Positions 23,477 through 32,190 of a stretch of 64,000 nucleotides of DNA are shown piece after piece. Each line of letters opens with the position of its first letter. The first letter of the stretch is position 1. The stretch lies in NCBI GenBank assembly GCA_964400675.1, contig CAYNVO010000002.1, positions 248,001 to 312,000 on the forward strand, given 5' to 3'. A program made the translations under genes and the position numbers. A model generated the notes under the pieces. It saw only the letters and a program-made list of their open reading frames with translations, did not search any database and was not told the origin of the DNA. Source of the DNA: 9FT-COMBO-48-23 sp964400675 (GTDB lineage: Bacteria > Chloroflexota > Dehalococcoidia > GIF9 > UBA5629).

Positions 23477-24589
23477 ATGCAGCAGACTTTTCCTTGTCCG
23501 AATTGTGGTGCCCAAAATGCTGTAGGCCAGCGGTTTTGTGCCACTTGTGGTCAGATGTTTCAATACCGTTGTCCTTATTGCAGCAATATTGCTGACCCTG
23601 CATCCAGATTCTGTCCGAACTGCGGAGCGCCGCTAGGGTGGGGAATGGGGCAACAGCCAGGGTGGTCGCCGCAGCAACCAGCACAGCCTGCCTATGCACC
23701 AAGTAAGCCGGCACCGAGTAAGCCACCATCATCATCGAAGCCGCTTTTAACACTACTGCTGGTGTTTCTGCTGATTGGTCTCGGAGGCTTCATTTTTTGG
23801 TTTTACGGTCCCTCATCGGACAACTCGTCTACACTCTCTGAATCTGAAACACCCATGCAACCTTCATCCGTGTCCGAACAATCAGGTATTGACCCTCCAT
23901 ATCTCAAGGAACCCGATCTGCCCATCCACCTGGTTAACAATCCAGATGCCAGGGATGTTAGCTTTGCTGAATTGAAGACCTTCCTCTTTCAAGATGATAC
24001 TGATGAAGAGACGTATTTGTTAGGGGTAAGAACATGCGGAAACTTCGCTGAGAAACTGCATAACAATGCCGAAAAGTCTGAGATTAGAGCCGCTTTTGTG
24101 GCGCTTCACTTCTCTGATGATCCTGAATCTCCGCATGCGCTAAACGCCTTTAAAACAACAGATAGAGGTTTAGTGTATGTTGACTGCATAGGGAAAGGAC
24201 TGGAAACGGTAACCTCTGAAGAGTGGCTATATGAAGAAGCCAACCCTTGTGAAAATGACAAAGTAGCTTATATTAAGGTAGGTGAGGACTACGGGGTTAT
24301 AAGCATAGATAATGCCGAGTCGCTGCAGTATAGCTTTTATGTTGAATATACCCAGGACTGGCAGACATGTAAAGATATGCTGGAAGATTATAATGACGAG
24401 GTCATGAGATATAATGCAGAGATCAGTGGCAAAGTTTACTATGAGGGCTCTCCTGAGCTAGCAGCAATCCAGCTTTGGGAAGCAGAGCTAGCCGAAAAGG
24501 AAAGAATGATAGATGAGCTGGCAGAAGAATTAGGAAGCTGCTGGTTTAAACCGCTAGGCATCGTTGGAAGCGTGGAGATATACTGGTAG
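23477..24589 (+). CDS. Double zinc-ribbon membrane protein
   Basis: 370 residues from ATG 23477 (a GTG one codon earlier is possible). Residues 1-55 hold two zinc ribbons: CPNCGAQN...CATCGQ and CPYCSN...CPNCGAP. A proline/glutamine/serine-rich linker follows, one membrane helix at about 95-118 and then a large outside domain of about 250 residues with no recognised family, acidic and ending in a helical region before WFKPLGIVGSVEIYW. Such zinc-ribbon anchors are frequent in Chloroflexota and Firmicutes. Probably a surface protein with cytoplasmic ribbons; function unknown. Confidence 0.85.
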   Translation: MQQTFPCPNCGAQNAVGQRFCATCGQMFQYRCPYCSNIADPASRFCPNCGAPLGWGMGQQPGWSPQQPAQPAYAPSKPAPSKPPSSSKPLLTLLLVFLLIGLGGFIFWFYGPSSDNSSTLSESETPMQPSSVSEQSGIDPPYLKEPDLPIHLVNNPDARDVSFAELKTFLFQDDTDEETYLLGVRTCGNFAEKLHNNAEKSEIRAAFVALHFSDDPESPHALNAFKTTDRGLVYVDCIGKGLETVTSEEWLYEEANPCENDKVAYIKVGEDYGVISIDNAESLQYSFYVEYTQDWQTCKDMLEDYNDEVMRYNAEISGKVYYEGSPELAAIQLWEAELAEKERMIDELAEELGSCWFKPLGIVGSVEIYW

Positions 24590-24741
24590 CTGTTGGACTG
24601 GAATTCATTCAGCGGTGTTTATTTGTCATTCTGACCCTGAATGAAATGAAGGGGAAGAATCTCACACAGTTGGGGTAGCTGTACTCTAATGTGAAGTCGC
24701 TTATGAATATGCAGGCAGATGGAGAGGATTTGGCAAATGGC

Positions 24742-24770
24742 TTACATTTGGGTAGAATCACAAGTATAAT
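24742..24770 (+). promoter_or_regulatory. Promoter of the 51-residue zinc-ribbon protein gene
   Basis: TTACAT at 24742-24747, 17-base spacer, consensus TATAAT at 24765-24770, about 38 bases before the ATG at 24809. Confidence 0.6.
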
Positions 24771-24808
24771 AGAAGGCAGGAATAGTCATACAACAGGGAG
24801 GTATAGAG

Positions 24809-24964
24809 ATGAGCGATGAAACTTATCAGACGAGCGTAGTATGTGAAAATTGCGATTTTAAAGGCAAAACAAATATTCCCAAGGGCAAGTTAGTGAAAGA
24901 CGCCGCTTGTCCGAAATGTGGCAACAAGGCATTACGTGAAGCGCTCGCCGGTGAGGTGACTTGA
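24809..24964 (+). CDS. 51-residue zinc-ribbon protein
   Basis: 51 residues from ATG 24809, with GGGAGG seven bases upstream. Two CxxC knuckles (CENC at 12-15 and CPKC at 34-37) separated by 18 residues make a single treble-clef or rubredoxin-like zinc site. The tail is acidic. It has its own likely promoter with a consensus -10. No function is known. The strong ribosome site, promoter and intact motif support a real gene. Confidence 0.8.
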   Translation: MSDETYQTSVVCENCDFKGKTNIPKGKLVKDAACPKCGNKALREALAGEVT

Positions 24965-25138
24965 TTAGATATTGTTTTCCGATGCCTCATCCCTGAGCAG
25001 AGGCGGCATGATGCCTAATTGCATGGCAAAAGCCTGTTTGCTCTGTTTTATCTGAGACGTTGCTGTCTGGCAACCTGTGTTCAGATGACGTGTACCTTAA
25101 TCAGCTCAAGGAGGAGAGCATGAACGGACGGAGATATA

Positions 25139-25675
25139 ATGGACGAAGATAATATGGTTGAGGGCGGACAAACGGTATCCGTGACAATCGTTTCTCTTAT
25201 TGCCGACCTGACCAGCGACGATGGGGTAATACGAGTAAAGGCACGCAGTGCACTGGTATCGTCCGGGGACAAAGCAGTAGAGCATCTGATTGAAGCGCTG
25301 GCGGCTCCGAATCAATGGGTGCGGTGGGAGGCAGCCAAAGCTCTGGGACAAATCGGCAATTCGGTAGCAACAGATGCACTTGTGAAAGCTCTGGAAGACA
25401 AGATGTTCGATGTACGCTGGCTGGCTGCCCAGGCGTTGATCAACATAGGCCCTGAGGCAATCACGCCGGTACTAAAGGCACTTATCGAGCGAGCGGATTC
25501 GACCTGGATGAGAGAAGGAGCGCATCATGTGCTGCATGATCTGGCTCAAGGTGAGCTTAAAGAGGTGCTGCGGCCCGTACTGGCTGCACTCGAGGGTATC
25601 GATGCGTCTGTAGAGGTGCCTTTCGTAGCCAAGGCCGCCTTAAAATCCTACACGGAGTTGCGTGGCTCTCTCTGA
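25139..25675 (+). CDS. HEAT-repeat (PBS-lyase-like) protein
   Basis: 178 residues from ATG 25139 with CGGAG upstream. Three to four HEAT-like helical repeats of about 31 residues are visible: VIRVKARSALVSSGDKAVEHLIEAL, then VRWEAAKALGQIGNSVATDALVKAL, then VRWLAAQALINIGPEAITPVLKAL and a more degenerate last one. The form matches EZ/PBS HEAT proteins that act as protein-binding scaffolds or in phycobilin attachment; with no phycobilin genes here a scaffold is more likely. Partner unknown. The gene stands alone, with 174 bp before it and an intergenic repeat after it. Confidence 0.85.
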   Translation: MDEDNMVEGGQTVSVTIVSLIADLTSDDGVIRVKARSALVSSGDKAVEHLIEALAAPNQWVRWEAAKALGQIGNSVATDALVKALEDKMFDVRWLAAQALINIGPEAITPVLKALIERADSTWMREGAHHVLHDLAQGELKEVLRPVLAALEGIDASVEVPFVAKAALKSYTELRGSL

Positions 25676-25699
25676 GTCAATTAAGCAAGTTTCTTAGGT

Positions 25700-25757
25700 G
25701 CCACCCCACCTGCGGGTGGCGCTACTTTGGGATTCTTCGCTGCGCTCAGAATGACAG
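25700..25757. repeat. Intergenic repeat cluster: GCCACCC hairpin and GATTCTTCGC...AGAATGACA element
   Basis: The hairpin GCCACCC...GGGTGGC at 25700-25720 is followed at 25730-25757 by a copy of the dispersed element GATTCTTCGCTGCGCTCAG. Both are short intergenic repeats of the kind also seen at 23330, 40040, 41765 and 61125. Confidence 0.7.
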
Positions 25758-25810
25758 GGGAAAAGGTTGACGCCAAGAGTCCAGATATTCAATAATTAGC
25801 CCACAAACTG

Positions 25811-26725
25811 ATGAATGCAGTCAGGGGTTTTTTCTCCGGCGTTTTCTGTTTTCTACTGTTCGATGTCTTAGCTCTCCTGGGCGTTGTCATCACCTTGAAT
25901 ATGACCGTCCTTAATCCCGACTTTGTTACCTCAGAGCTGGATAAACTCGATGTCTATTCGGTGGTAATCGAGCAGGCGAAATCGCAGTTGCCGGGGCAGG
26001 AGTTTATCGACGCTGAAACCGTGGATGAGATAGTCACCGAGCTCACGCCGTGGTTCGAAGAGCAGGCTGATGCCTTTATCCATAGCCTCTATGCTTATCT
26101 CAAGGGAGAGCAGGAGCTAAATGTGGTTGTTTCGCTTGAGCCGGTGAGGGATACGGTCAAGGAAAAGGCAAGCGAGACTATTCTTGGGTCTCTGCCTCCG
26201 GAATTACAGGGCGTTCCCCAGAGCGTGATAGACACCTATATGGCACAGATATACGGCGGAATCGATGACGTGATACCGCCAAGCTTTGTGCTCGATGAAG
26301 CCGTTGCCGGCTCACAGGTAATGGCGCAGTTCCAGCAAATCAAGCAAATTATCGGTTATATAGATACAGCTTATAAGGCGCTGATTATCGTGGCTGTTGT
26401 GCTGGTATTGTTGATAGCCCTGGTGCACTGGTGGCAGCCGAAGCCGATTACGCGGTCTATCGGCATAACCTTCATTCTTGTCGGTGTGGCTTGCATTATA
26501 AGTTCGCTGCTCGATGTATGGATTGTGCAGGCGCTAAGCCGCCTTGTCGGTGAATCGAGCATATTGCTTGGACTTGAAGCGGAGCTACCTCAACTGGCCG
26601 CCGACTTTACGGCTCCGGTGAGGATGTATGGAATCGGGTTTCTGGTTTCCGGGATAGTCCTGGTTGTAATTTCGTTTCTGTTCAGGTCGCCGGAGACAAG
26701 ACCTGATGTAAAAAGTGCCTATTAG
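25811..26725 (+). CDS. Membrane protein with large extracytoplasmic loop, unknown function
   Basis: 304 residues. One N-terminal membrane helix (about 8-30), an external helical segment of roughly 160 residues with motifs such as LPGQEFIDAETVDEIV and SLPPELQGVPQSVIDTYMAQIYGG, then three C-terminal helices (about 193-213, 219-242 and 273-296). Layout and sequence style match an uncharacterised family I associate with Chloroflexota. No catalytic motif is visible. A degraded coding fragment follows it. Confidence 0.75.
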   Translation: MNAVRGFFSGVFCFLLFDVLALLGVVITLNMTVLNPDFVTSELDKLDVYSVVIEQAKSQLPGQEFIDAETVDEIVTELTPWFEEQADAFIHSLYAYLKGEQELNVVVSLEPVRDTVKEKASETILGSLPPELQGVPQSVIDTYMAQIYGGIDDVIPPSFVLDEAVAGSQVMAQFQQIKQIIGYIDTAYKALIIVAVVLVLLIALVHWWQPKPITRSIGITFILVGVACIISSLLDVWIVQALSRLVGESSILLGLEAELPQLAADFTAPVRMYGIGFLVSGIVLVVISFLFRSPETRPDVKSAY

Positions 26726-26868
26726 CGGTAAGGGTATCGGGCCCAGTTTTGGATATCGTCTTCGTCGGCGTCTGATTCCGTAAAGTAGGTGGTTCACCTC
26801 TGAGAGAGGCTCGCGCTGTAGGTAAAAACGTGGTGCGTCTGGCAACCCGGCTGGAAAGAGGCGCTTAA
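26726..26868 (+). pseudogene. Degenerate coding fragment after the membrane protein gene
   Basis: In one forward frame the sequence reads VSGPVLDIVFVGV, then a TGA at 26773-26775, then FRKVGGSPLREARAVGKNV and a further 13 residues to TAA at 26866-26868. The amphipathic tail resembles the C-terminus of an FMN-reductase or flavodoxin-like protein. It has no start and an internal stop, so it is probably a remnant. The opposite strand also has a long open frame, so the call is tentative. Confidence 0.35.
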
Positions 26869-26902
26869 TTTGTGCCCGGTGTTCTTCTCGGTGGTGCTGT
26901 AG

Positions 26903-28810
26903 CTATTTCAGGTGTTTATCAAAGAAATCGGCAACTATATTGGTTATTTCGGTACGGCTTGGGTCTATGGTTCCGCCCGCAGGCGCAAAGCCATGGCCGG
27001 CGTTTTTCACTATAGTCAGGGTTGCCGGCACGCCAGCGGCTACGAGCCGGTCATACAATATTTTTGATTGACTTAGTGGTACCAGCTTGTCATTTTCGCC
27101 GTGAAGTATGAGGAATGGCGGGTCGTCGCTGGATACCCAGGTTACCGGGCTGGCCAACTTCACAATATCTGAGTTGCGGTCTGTGGTGCCGAATACCTGC
27201 TCCAGCAGTTGTGTGTCGGCTCCCTGGAAAATCGCTGTCAGGTCGGATGGGCCAAACATATCCACCACTGCCTGGACCCGGCTCGACTGGTCGGCATAGC
27301 CGCCGTTACCTTCGAATCCGGCAGCAGCATCGGTTACGCTGAGTAGTGCTACCAGATGGCCGCCGGCACTGCCACCCCAGGCGCCGATGCGGTCGGGGTC
27401 GATACCATAAGTTGCGGCATTTGCCCGGAGGAAGCGAACAGCGCATTTAACGTCCTCTATCTGCGCCGGGAACTTATATTGTGGTGCCAGGCGATAATTG
27501 ATAGCCGCCACCAGATAGCCTCGGGAGATAAGCTCCGGTATCTCTGTTGCTCCAGCCCCAGTTCCTTTGTCGCCTTTGGTCCAGCCGCCACCGTGGACGT
27601 AAAGAACTGCAGGCACTGTGCCCTCAACCACTTTGGGATAGTAAATGTCCATCTTCAGGGCGACGCTGTCAGCTATGCCATAGGTGATATCACGTTCCAC
27701 CTTGCCTAATCTGGTTGGGTCGATAGCTGCAGGTGCGCGTGGGTCGACTCCGGGGTTTGCCTGCTCCCAGGACTCATAGGCGTCAGCCATCTGTGAAAAG
27801 GTAGCCCACTTGACCGAGCCATTTTGAACCAGTGGGTCGACCACTTCGGCTAGGAACTTGTTGAGCACGGCGTATGGCTGTGACGAGCTGCCTCGGAACT
27901 CGCCCGGGTGGATGGTGAAGTGGAATACATTCACCTTGCCCGGCTGCGCTGACTCGATGGAGCTATAGAGCGAAGCTTTTAGAAACTCAAAGTAACCTTC
28001 GTCTCCTCCTGTGCTCTTAGCCCGGCGCATAGAGGCGAAATCATTATGGTTATAGTTGCCTTCAGGTAAAAAGATTATCTTGCCGTTGGGGTCATGCCGG
28101 GCAAAGCCAGTGACATCGGCGCCGTTAGGGCTTGCTGCCGGACGCCAGGGATTTATGCCGATAAGTCTCTTATCCGTGGTCTGTGTCTTGGGATTTTTCC
28201 AGTCGCTCATCACTTCCAAACCTGCCTGGGAAGCAGCCTCAAGTAAGTGGGGGTACAGATTGCCGCCGCTCCAGTAGCGCACTTTTGTGGCGCCGGCTTG
28301 CTTGATTAAACTGATTTCCTCTGCCATTACTGCTGCCCAGGTCGATGCAGGAAGTTTCTCCGAGTTCTTGCCCAGATGGGCATCTTCATGGAAATGCAAG
28401 GCGATTTCATGGCCGCGTTTCTCAAAGTCGGAGAGAATTGTCTTGCCGGATTGGATGGCAACCTGCGTAAACGGCGTCTGTGTCTGTATGGTTAGCTTCC
28501 CACCATGCTGCTCCACTACGCCAGCTATTGTCCTGAGGTACTGGACATGGCGCTGAAATAATTGCGGATTATGATAATCTGCGCGTAGCAATTTAAGCGG
28601 GCTTTGTACACTGCCGCCGACAATCTGGCTGGTGGTTGCACCCAGCGGCTCGATATGTATGCCGATGCCGAAAAGCAGTACCGCCCCGTTTTTCGACTGA
28701 GGTGGAATGGACTCGGCTAGTGCCGGAGACATCGAAAATGTGCAGGCCTGAGCCAGCATCAGCGCTAAAGTCAATGCTATCGTGGTGCCTATTCTCAATA
28801 CGTTGTTCAT
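26903..28810 (-). CDS. Secreted fusion of deacetylase-like barrel and alpha/beta esterase
   Basis: 635 residues from ATG 28810 (GGAGG about ten bases upstream; a longer start at 28924 would precede the signal peptide and is rejected). Residues 1-34 are a signal peptide, possibly with a lipid cysteine at C23. Residues about 35-350 look like a polysaccharide-deacetylase-type barrel (TIQTQTPFTQ, HEIALHFHEDAHLG). From about 385 on there is a hormone-sensitive-lipase/BD-FAE-type esterase: HGGGW oxyanion loop near 407, nucleophile in GGSAGG near 478, acid in HGENDKLVP and base in AGHGF near 605. It likely deacylates a polymer or ester outside the cell. The two catalytic modules in one chain suggest removal of N- and O-acyl groups from one substrate (inference). 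Confidence 0.82.
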   Translation of the reverse strand: MNNVLRIGTTIALTLALMLAQACTFSMSPALAESIPPQSKNGAVLLFGIGIHIEPLGATTSQIVGGSVQSPLKLLRADYHNPQLFQRHVQYLRTIAGVVEQHGGKLTIQTQTPFTQVAIQSGKTILSDFEKRGHEIALHFHEDAHLGKNSEKLPASTWAAVMAEEISLIKQAGATKVRYWSGGNLYPHLLEAASQAGLEVMSDWKNPKTQTTDKRLIGINPWRPAASPNGADVTGFARHDPNGKIIFLPEGNYNHNDFASMRRAKSTGGDEGYFEFLKASLYSSIESAQPGKVNVFHFTIHPGEFRGSSSQPYAVLNKFLAEVVDPLVQNGSVKWATFSQMADAYESWEQANPGVDPRAPAAIDPTRLGKVERDITYGIADSVALKMDIYYPKVVEGTVPAVLYVHGGGWTKGDKGTGAGATEIPELISRGYLVAAINYRLAPQYKFPAQIEDVKCAVRFLRANAATYGIDPDRIGAWGGSAGGHLVALLSVTDAAAGFEGNGGYADQSSRVQAVVDMFGPSDLTAIFQGADTQLLEQVFGTTDRNSDIVKLASPVTWVSSDDPPFLILHGENDKLVPLSQSKILYDRLVAAGVPATLTIVKNAGHGFAPAGGTIDPSRTEITNIVADFFDKHLK

Positions 28811-28974
28811 TTTGACAGGCCTCCTGTTATATCGGCTATTCTCAGTATAGAGGTGAATTGTTTCCTCGGTTTTACCTGCGTGTAAAACTTTGGTAAAAAC
28901 CAGAAGCTTGCTGTCAACGGTCAAGTTATAAAATAAAGCTGGAAAAAAAGCTAGCTATATCTAACAAAAAGTGC

Positions 28975-28980
28975 TATTAT
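28975..28980 (+). promoter_or_regulatory. Likely -10 box of the arginine operon
   Basis: TATTAT at 28975-28980 in an AT-rich stretch just before argJ. The start of transcription would fall near 28987, giving a leader of under ten bases to ATG 28994 and making GTG 28982 unusable as a start. No good -35 box or ribosome site is seen. Confidence 0.4.
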
Positions 28981-28993
28981 AGTGCCCTTTATT

Positions 28994-30199
28994 ATGGAGA
29001 CTGAAATTAAAGCTATTACTGAAGGCACTGTTACCTCTCCGCAGGGCTTCTTGGCTGGGGCAGTTGAAGCAGGTATAAAGGGTCAGGCGAAACTTGACCT
29101 GGCTATACTGTGCTCAGAGAAGCCATGCGTAGCTGCTGGCGTCTTTACCACTAATGCTATCAAGTCAGCGCCGGTAATCCTTTCCCGGAATCACTTGAAG
29201 GACAAGAAAGCACGGGCGGTCGTGGTCAATTCAGGCTGTGCCAATGCCTGCACCGGCGATTCGGGAATGGCTGATGCTGTTGAGATGGCGAAATTGGCAG
29301 CAGAAAAATTGGAACTATCGACTGAGGATGTCCTGGTCGCCAGCACTGGGGTCATTGGGGTATCGTTGCCCATGGAGCGGATTTGCACAGGTATTCACCA
29401 GGTTGCTCTGAAAAAAGATGGGGGACATGACTTTGCCAGGGCAATGATGACCACGGATACATTTCCTAAGGAAATAGCGCTATCTGTTAAATCAGAGCCA
29501 GGCGAGTTCACCATTGGTGGCGTGGCTAAAGGGGCGGGGATGATACATCCTGATATGGCTACCATGCTTTGTTTTTTGACTACTGATGCGGCTGTGGAGG
29601 CTGGCTTTTTGCAGGTAGCGTTGCAAAAGGCGGTGGATAATTCTTTCAATATGGTTACGGTTGATGGTGATACCAGCCCCAGCGATACCGTGGTGATTCT
29701 GGCTAATGGTTTGTCTCAAACTAAGACTATAAACGAGGGTAACGGAGATCTCTTTCAAAAAGCCTTAGATGAGGTTTGTATTTATCTGGCTAAATGTGTG
29801 GCTCGAGATGGCGAAGGTGCGACAAAGCTAATAGAGGTCGTTGTAGAAGCTGCTGTTAATGAAGCGCAGGCTCGCCTGGCAGCTCGTACCGTAGCCAGCT
29901 CGCCGCTGTTTAAGGCGGCTATTCATGGTAATGACCCCAACTGGGGACGTGCTGTGGCGGCGATGGGTCGGAGTGGGGTGGAAGTGAATGAAAAAAAGTT
30001 AGAAGTTTACTTGAATGACGTTTGCGTCATGAAGCAGGGCTCCCCGGTGTCTTTCGACAAGCAAAAGGTGAGTGCTGGTTTAGCCGTCAAGGAAGTATCG
30101 GCGAGGTTGTGTCTTAACCTGGGTCAAGGCAAGGCCGTGGCTTGGGGGTGCGACCTATCTGAAGAATATGTTACTATAAATAGCGATTATACAAGCTAG
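28994..30199 (+). CDS. argJ: Bifunctional ornithine acetyltransferase/N-acetylglutamate synthase ArgJ
   Basis: 401 residues from ATG 28994. The self-cleavage site that makes the alpha and beta chains is seen in KGAGMIHPDMATMLCFLTTD, where the threonine of MATML (about residue 189) becomes the catalytic N-terminus. The C-terminal GNDPNWGR motif and SPLFKAAI are also conserved. The enzyme recycles the acetyl group from N-acetylornithine to glutamate. First gene of the plus-strand arginine set. A GTG start four codons upstream overlaps the likely -10 box, so the ATG is preferred, implying a nearly leaderless message. Confidence 0.96.
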   Translation: METEIKAITEGTVTSPQGFLAGAVEAGIKGQAKLDLAILCSEKPCVAAGVFTTNAIKSAPVILSRNHLKDKKARAVVVNSGCANACTGDSGMADAVEMAKLAAEKLELSTEDVLVASTGVIGVSLPMERICTGIHQVALKKDGGHDFARAMMTTDTFPKEIALSVKSEPGEFTIGGVAKGAGMIHPDMATMLCFLTTDAAVEAGFLQVALQKAVDNSFNMVTVDGDTSPSDTVVILANGLSQTKTINEGNGDLFQKALDEVCIYLAKCVARDGEGATKLIEVVVEAAVNEAQARLAARTVASSPLFKAAIHGNDPNWGRAVAAMGRSGVEVNEKKLEVYLNDVCVMKQGSPVSFDKQKVSAGLAVKEVSARLCLNLGQGKAVAWGCDLSEEYVTINSDYTS

Positions 30200-30222
30200 C
30201 TACGGTTGCAGGACACGAAATA

Positions 30223-31002
30223 ATGAATCCTCTGGCTATCAAAATTGGCGGCAGCACTTTAAGCAGTGTTGATACTACCGTTGAAGACCTGGTTACGCTT
30301 CAGAAGAGAGGTGTGCCACTGGTGGTAATTCATGGTGGTGGTAACGCTGTCTCTGATTGGCTGGGGCGATTGGGCGTATCCACCAGTTTCGTCAGGGGTT
30401 TAAGGATTACTGATTTGGAGACATTGAAGGTGGTTACGGCGGTACTGGCAGGGTTGGTTAACAAGGAACTGGTATCCGCTATATGGCGCTCAGGCGGTAA
30501 AGCTGTGGGTTTGAGCGGCGTTGATGGCGGCTTGATTCTGGCGAGAAACAAAACGCCGGAGTTAGGGTATATAGGAGAGGAACTGAAAGTTAACGTGGCT
30601 GTGATAGAGATATTGTTGAAAGCCGGCTACATACCGGTCATAGCACCGGTGAGCCTTGGCTTGCTGGAAGGCGCGGACATGGATACTAATTTGCTTAACG
30701 TTAATGGTGATACTGCGGCAGGTGAAATTGCCGCCGCCTTGAAGGCGGAAAAGCTTATTTTTCTCACCGATGTCCCGGGTCTTTACGATAACGAAAAGAA
30801 GATGATTCACAGGTTGATCCCGCAGGGTGCCAGGGAAATGATTGAACTTGGCGTGGCTTCTGGTGGTATGGTCGCCAAGATTGAAGCTTGTCTCATGGCT
30901 CTGACTAAGATACAGGTAGCTCGAATTATCGATGGCAGGACGCCTCACGCTTTGCTCAATGAATTTGAGGACAAAGGCGATGGCACTACAATAAGTTGGT
31001 AA
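30223..31002 (+). CDS. argB: N-acetylglutamate kinase ArgB
   Basis: 259 residues, amino acid kinase fold: N-terminal AIKIGGSTL, VVIHGGGNAVSDWLGRLG, then NVNGDTAAGEIAAALKAEKLIFLTDVPGLY and the C-terminal GGMVAKIEACLMAL. It phosphorylates N-acetylglutamate in the second step of arginine synthesis. It lacks the N-terminal helix of the hexameric arginine-inhibited type, so feedback may act elsewhere (inference). It is 23 bases after argJ and 1 base before argD. Confidence 0.96.
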   Translation: MNPLAIKIGGSTLSSVDTTVEDLVTLQKRGVPLVVIHGGGNAVSDWLGRLGVSTSFVRGLRITDLETLKVVTAVLAGLVNKELVSAIWRSGGKAVGLSGVDGGLILARNKTPELGYIGEELKVNVAVIEILLKAGYIPVIAPVSLGLLEGADMDTNLLNVNGDTAAGEIAAALKAEKLIFLTDVPGLYDNEKKMIHRLIPQGAREMIELGVASGGMVAKIEACLMALTKIQVARIIDGRTPHALLNEFEDKGDGTTISW

Positions 31003-31003
31003 A

Positions 31004-32188
31004 ATGGAAAACTGGCAGGAACTGGAACAGAAATTTTATATGCGTATAATCAAGCGATTGCCGGTCACTCTGGTTCGGGGTCAAGGCGCCCGGGTCTGGG
31101 ATAGCGAGGGCAAGCAGTACCTTGATTTCGTTGCTGGCTCGGCGGTTAACAGCCTGGGACATTGCCATCCGGTAGTAGTCAAGGCATTGACGGAACAGGC
31201 TAAAACTCTTATTCATACATCGAACCTGTTCTACACTGTTCCCCAGGTGCAGCTGGCCAAATTACTGGTTGAGAACAGTTGTCTTGACCGGGTTTTCTTC
31301 TGTAACAGCGGCGCCGAGGCTAATGAAGGGGCTATAAAGCTAGCCCGTCGCTACGGCAAGCTTCACCTTGGTGGAGCTTATGAAATTATAACCACCCATG
31401 GCTCCTTTCATGGCCGGACTCTGGCTACGGTGGCAGCCACAGGGCAGAACAAGCACCAGCAACCTTATATTCCCCTCCCGGATGGTTTTGTCCAGGTAGA
31501 TTATGATGACAGTGAGGCAATCAAAGTGGCAACCAGTAATCGGACCTGTGCCGTGATGGTGGAACCTATTCAGGGTGAAGGTGGGGTTAATGTGCCTGAT
31601 GATAAATATCTTAAGAAGGTACGAGCCTGGTGTGATGAGAAGGGCATTTTGCTCATACTGGATGAGATTCAAACCGGTATTGGCCGACTAGGTAGCCTGT
31701 TCGGCTATGAGCAATATGGAGTTGAACCGGATATACTGACAGTGGCCAAAGGATTAGGCGGTGGCGTGCCAATAGGAGCTTTGTTAGCCAAGGAGGGGGC
31801 TTCTGTTTTCGTGCCCGGTGACCATGGCTCGACTTTCGGTGGAAATCCCTTAATTTGTGCTACCGGATTGGCAACGTTGAAATTTATCATTGATAATGAT
31901 ATACCGAATAAGGTTAAAAAGCTGGGGCAGTATTTCATAGCTGGCTTGGAAAAGCTGAAAGCCAAGTTCAGCTTCATTACTGAGATACGAGGTCGCGGGT
32001 TGTTATTGGCTTTGGGCTTTACTGATGATATTGCTGAAGAGCTGGTGCTGGCTTGCCTGAGGGAAGGCTTGCTGGTTAATCCGGTCAAGCCGAATGCATT
32101 GCGGTTTATGCCGCCGCTTATCATTACCGAGAAAGATGTTGACGAGGCATTGGGCATTTTAGACATAGTTTTTAGTCGGAGGTCATAG
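31004..32188 (+). CDS. argD: Acetylornithine aminotransferase ArgD
   Basis: 394 residues, class III PLP aminotransferase: FCNSGAEANEGAIKLARRYG, ITTHGSFHGRTLATVAATGQ, LILDEIQTGIGRLG and PLP lysine in TVAKGLGGGVPIGA (about K248). Converts N-acetylglutamate semialdehyde to N-acetylornithine. Starts one base after argB, so the genes are co-translated. Related enzymes use succinyl-diaminopimelate; the operon context favours arginine. Confidence 0.95.
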   Translation: MENWQELEQKFYMRIIKRLPVTLVRGQGARVWDSEGKQYLDFVAGSAVNSLGHCHPVVVKALTEQAKTLIHTSNLFYTVPQVQLAKLLVENSCLDRVFFCNSGAEANEGAIKLARRYGKLHLGGAYEIITTHGSFHGRTLATVAATGQNKHQQPYIPLPDGFVQVDYDDSEAIKVATSNRTCAVMVEPIQGEGGVNVPDDKYLKKVRAWCDEKGILLILDEIQTGIGRLGSLFGYEQYGVEPDILTVAKGLGGGVPIGALLAKEGASVFVPGDHGSTFGGNPLICATGLATLKFIIDNDIPNKVKKLGQYFIAGLEKLKAKFSFITEIRGRGLLLALGFTDDIAEELVLACLREGLLVNPVKPNALRFMPPLIITEKDVDEALGILDIVFSRRS

Positions 32189-32190
32189 TA

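Noticed and set aside
26773..26775. In-frame TGA as selenocysteine codon
   Set aside because: No start codon, no homologous selenoprotein recognised and no stem-loop sought with confidence; a pseudogene is simpler.
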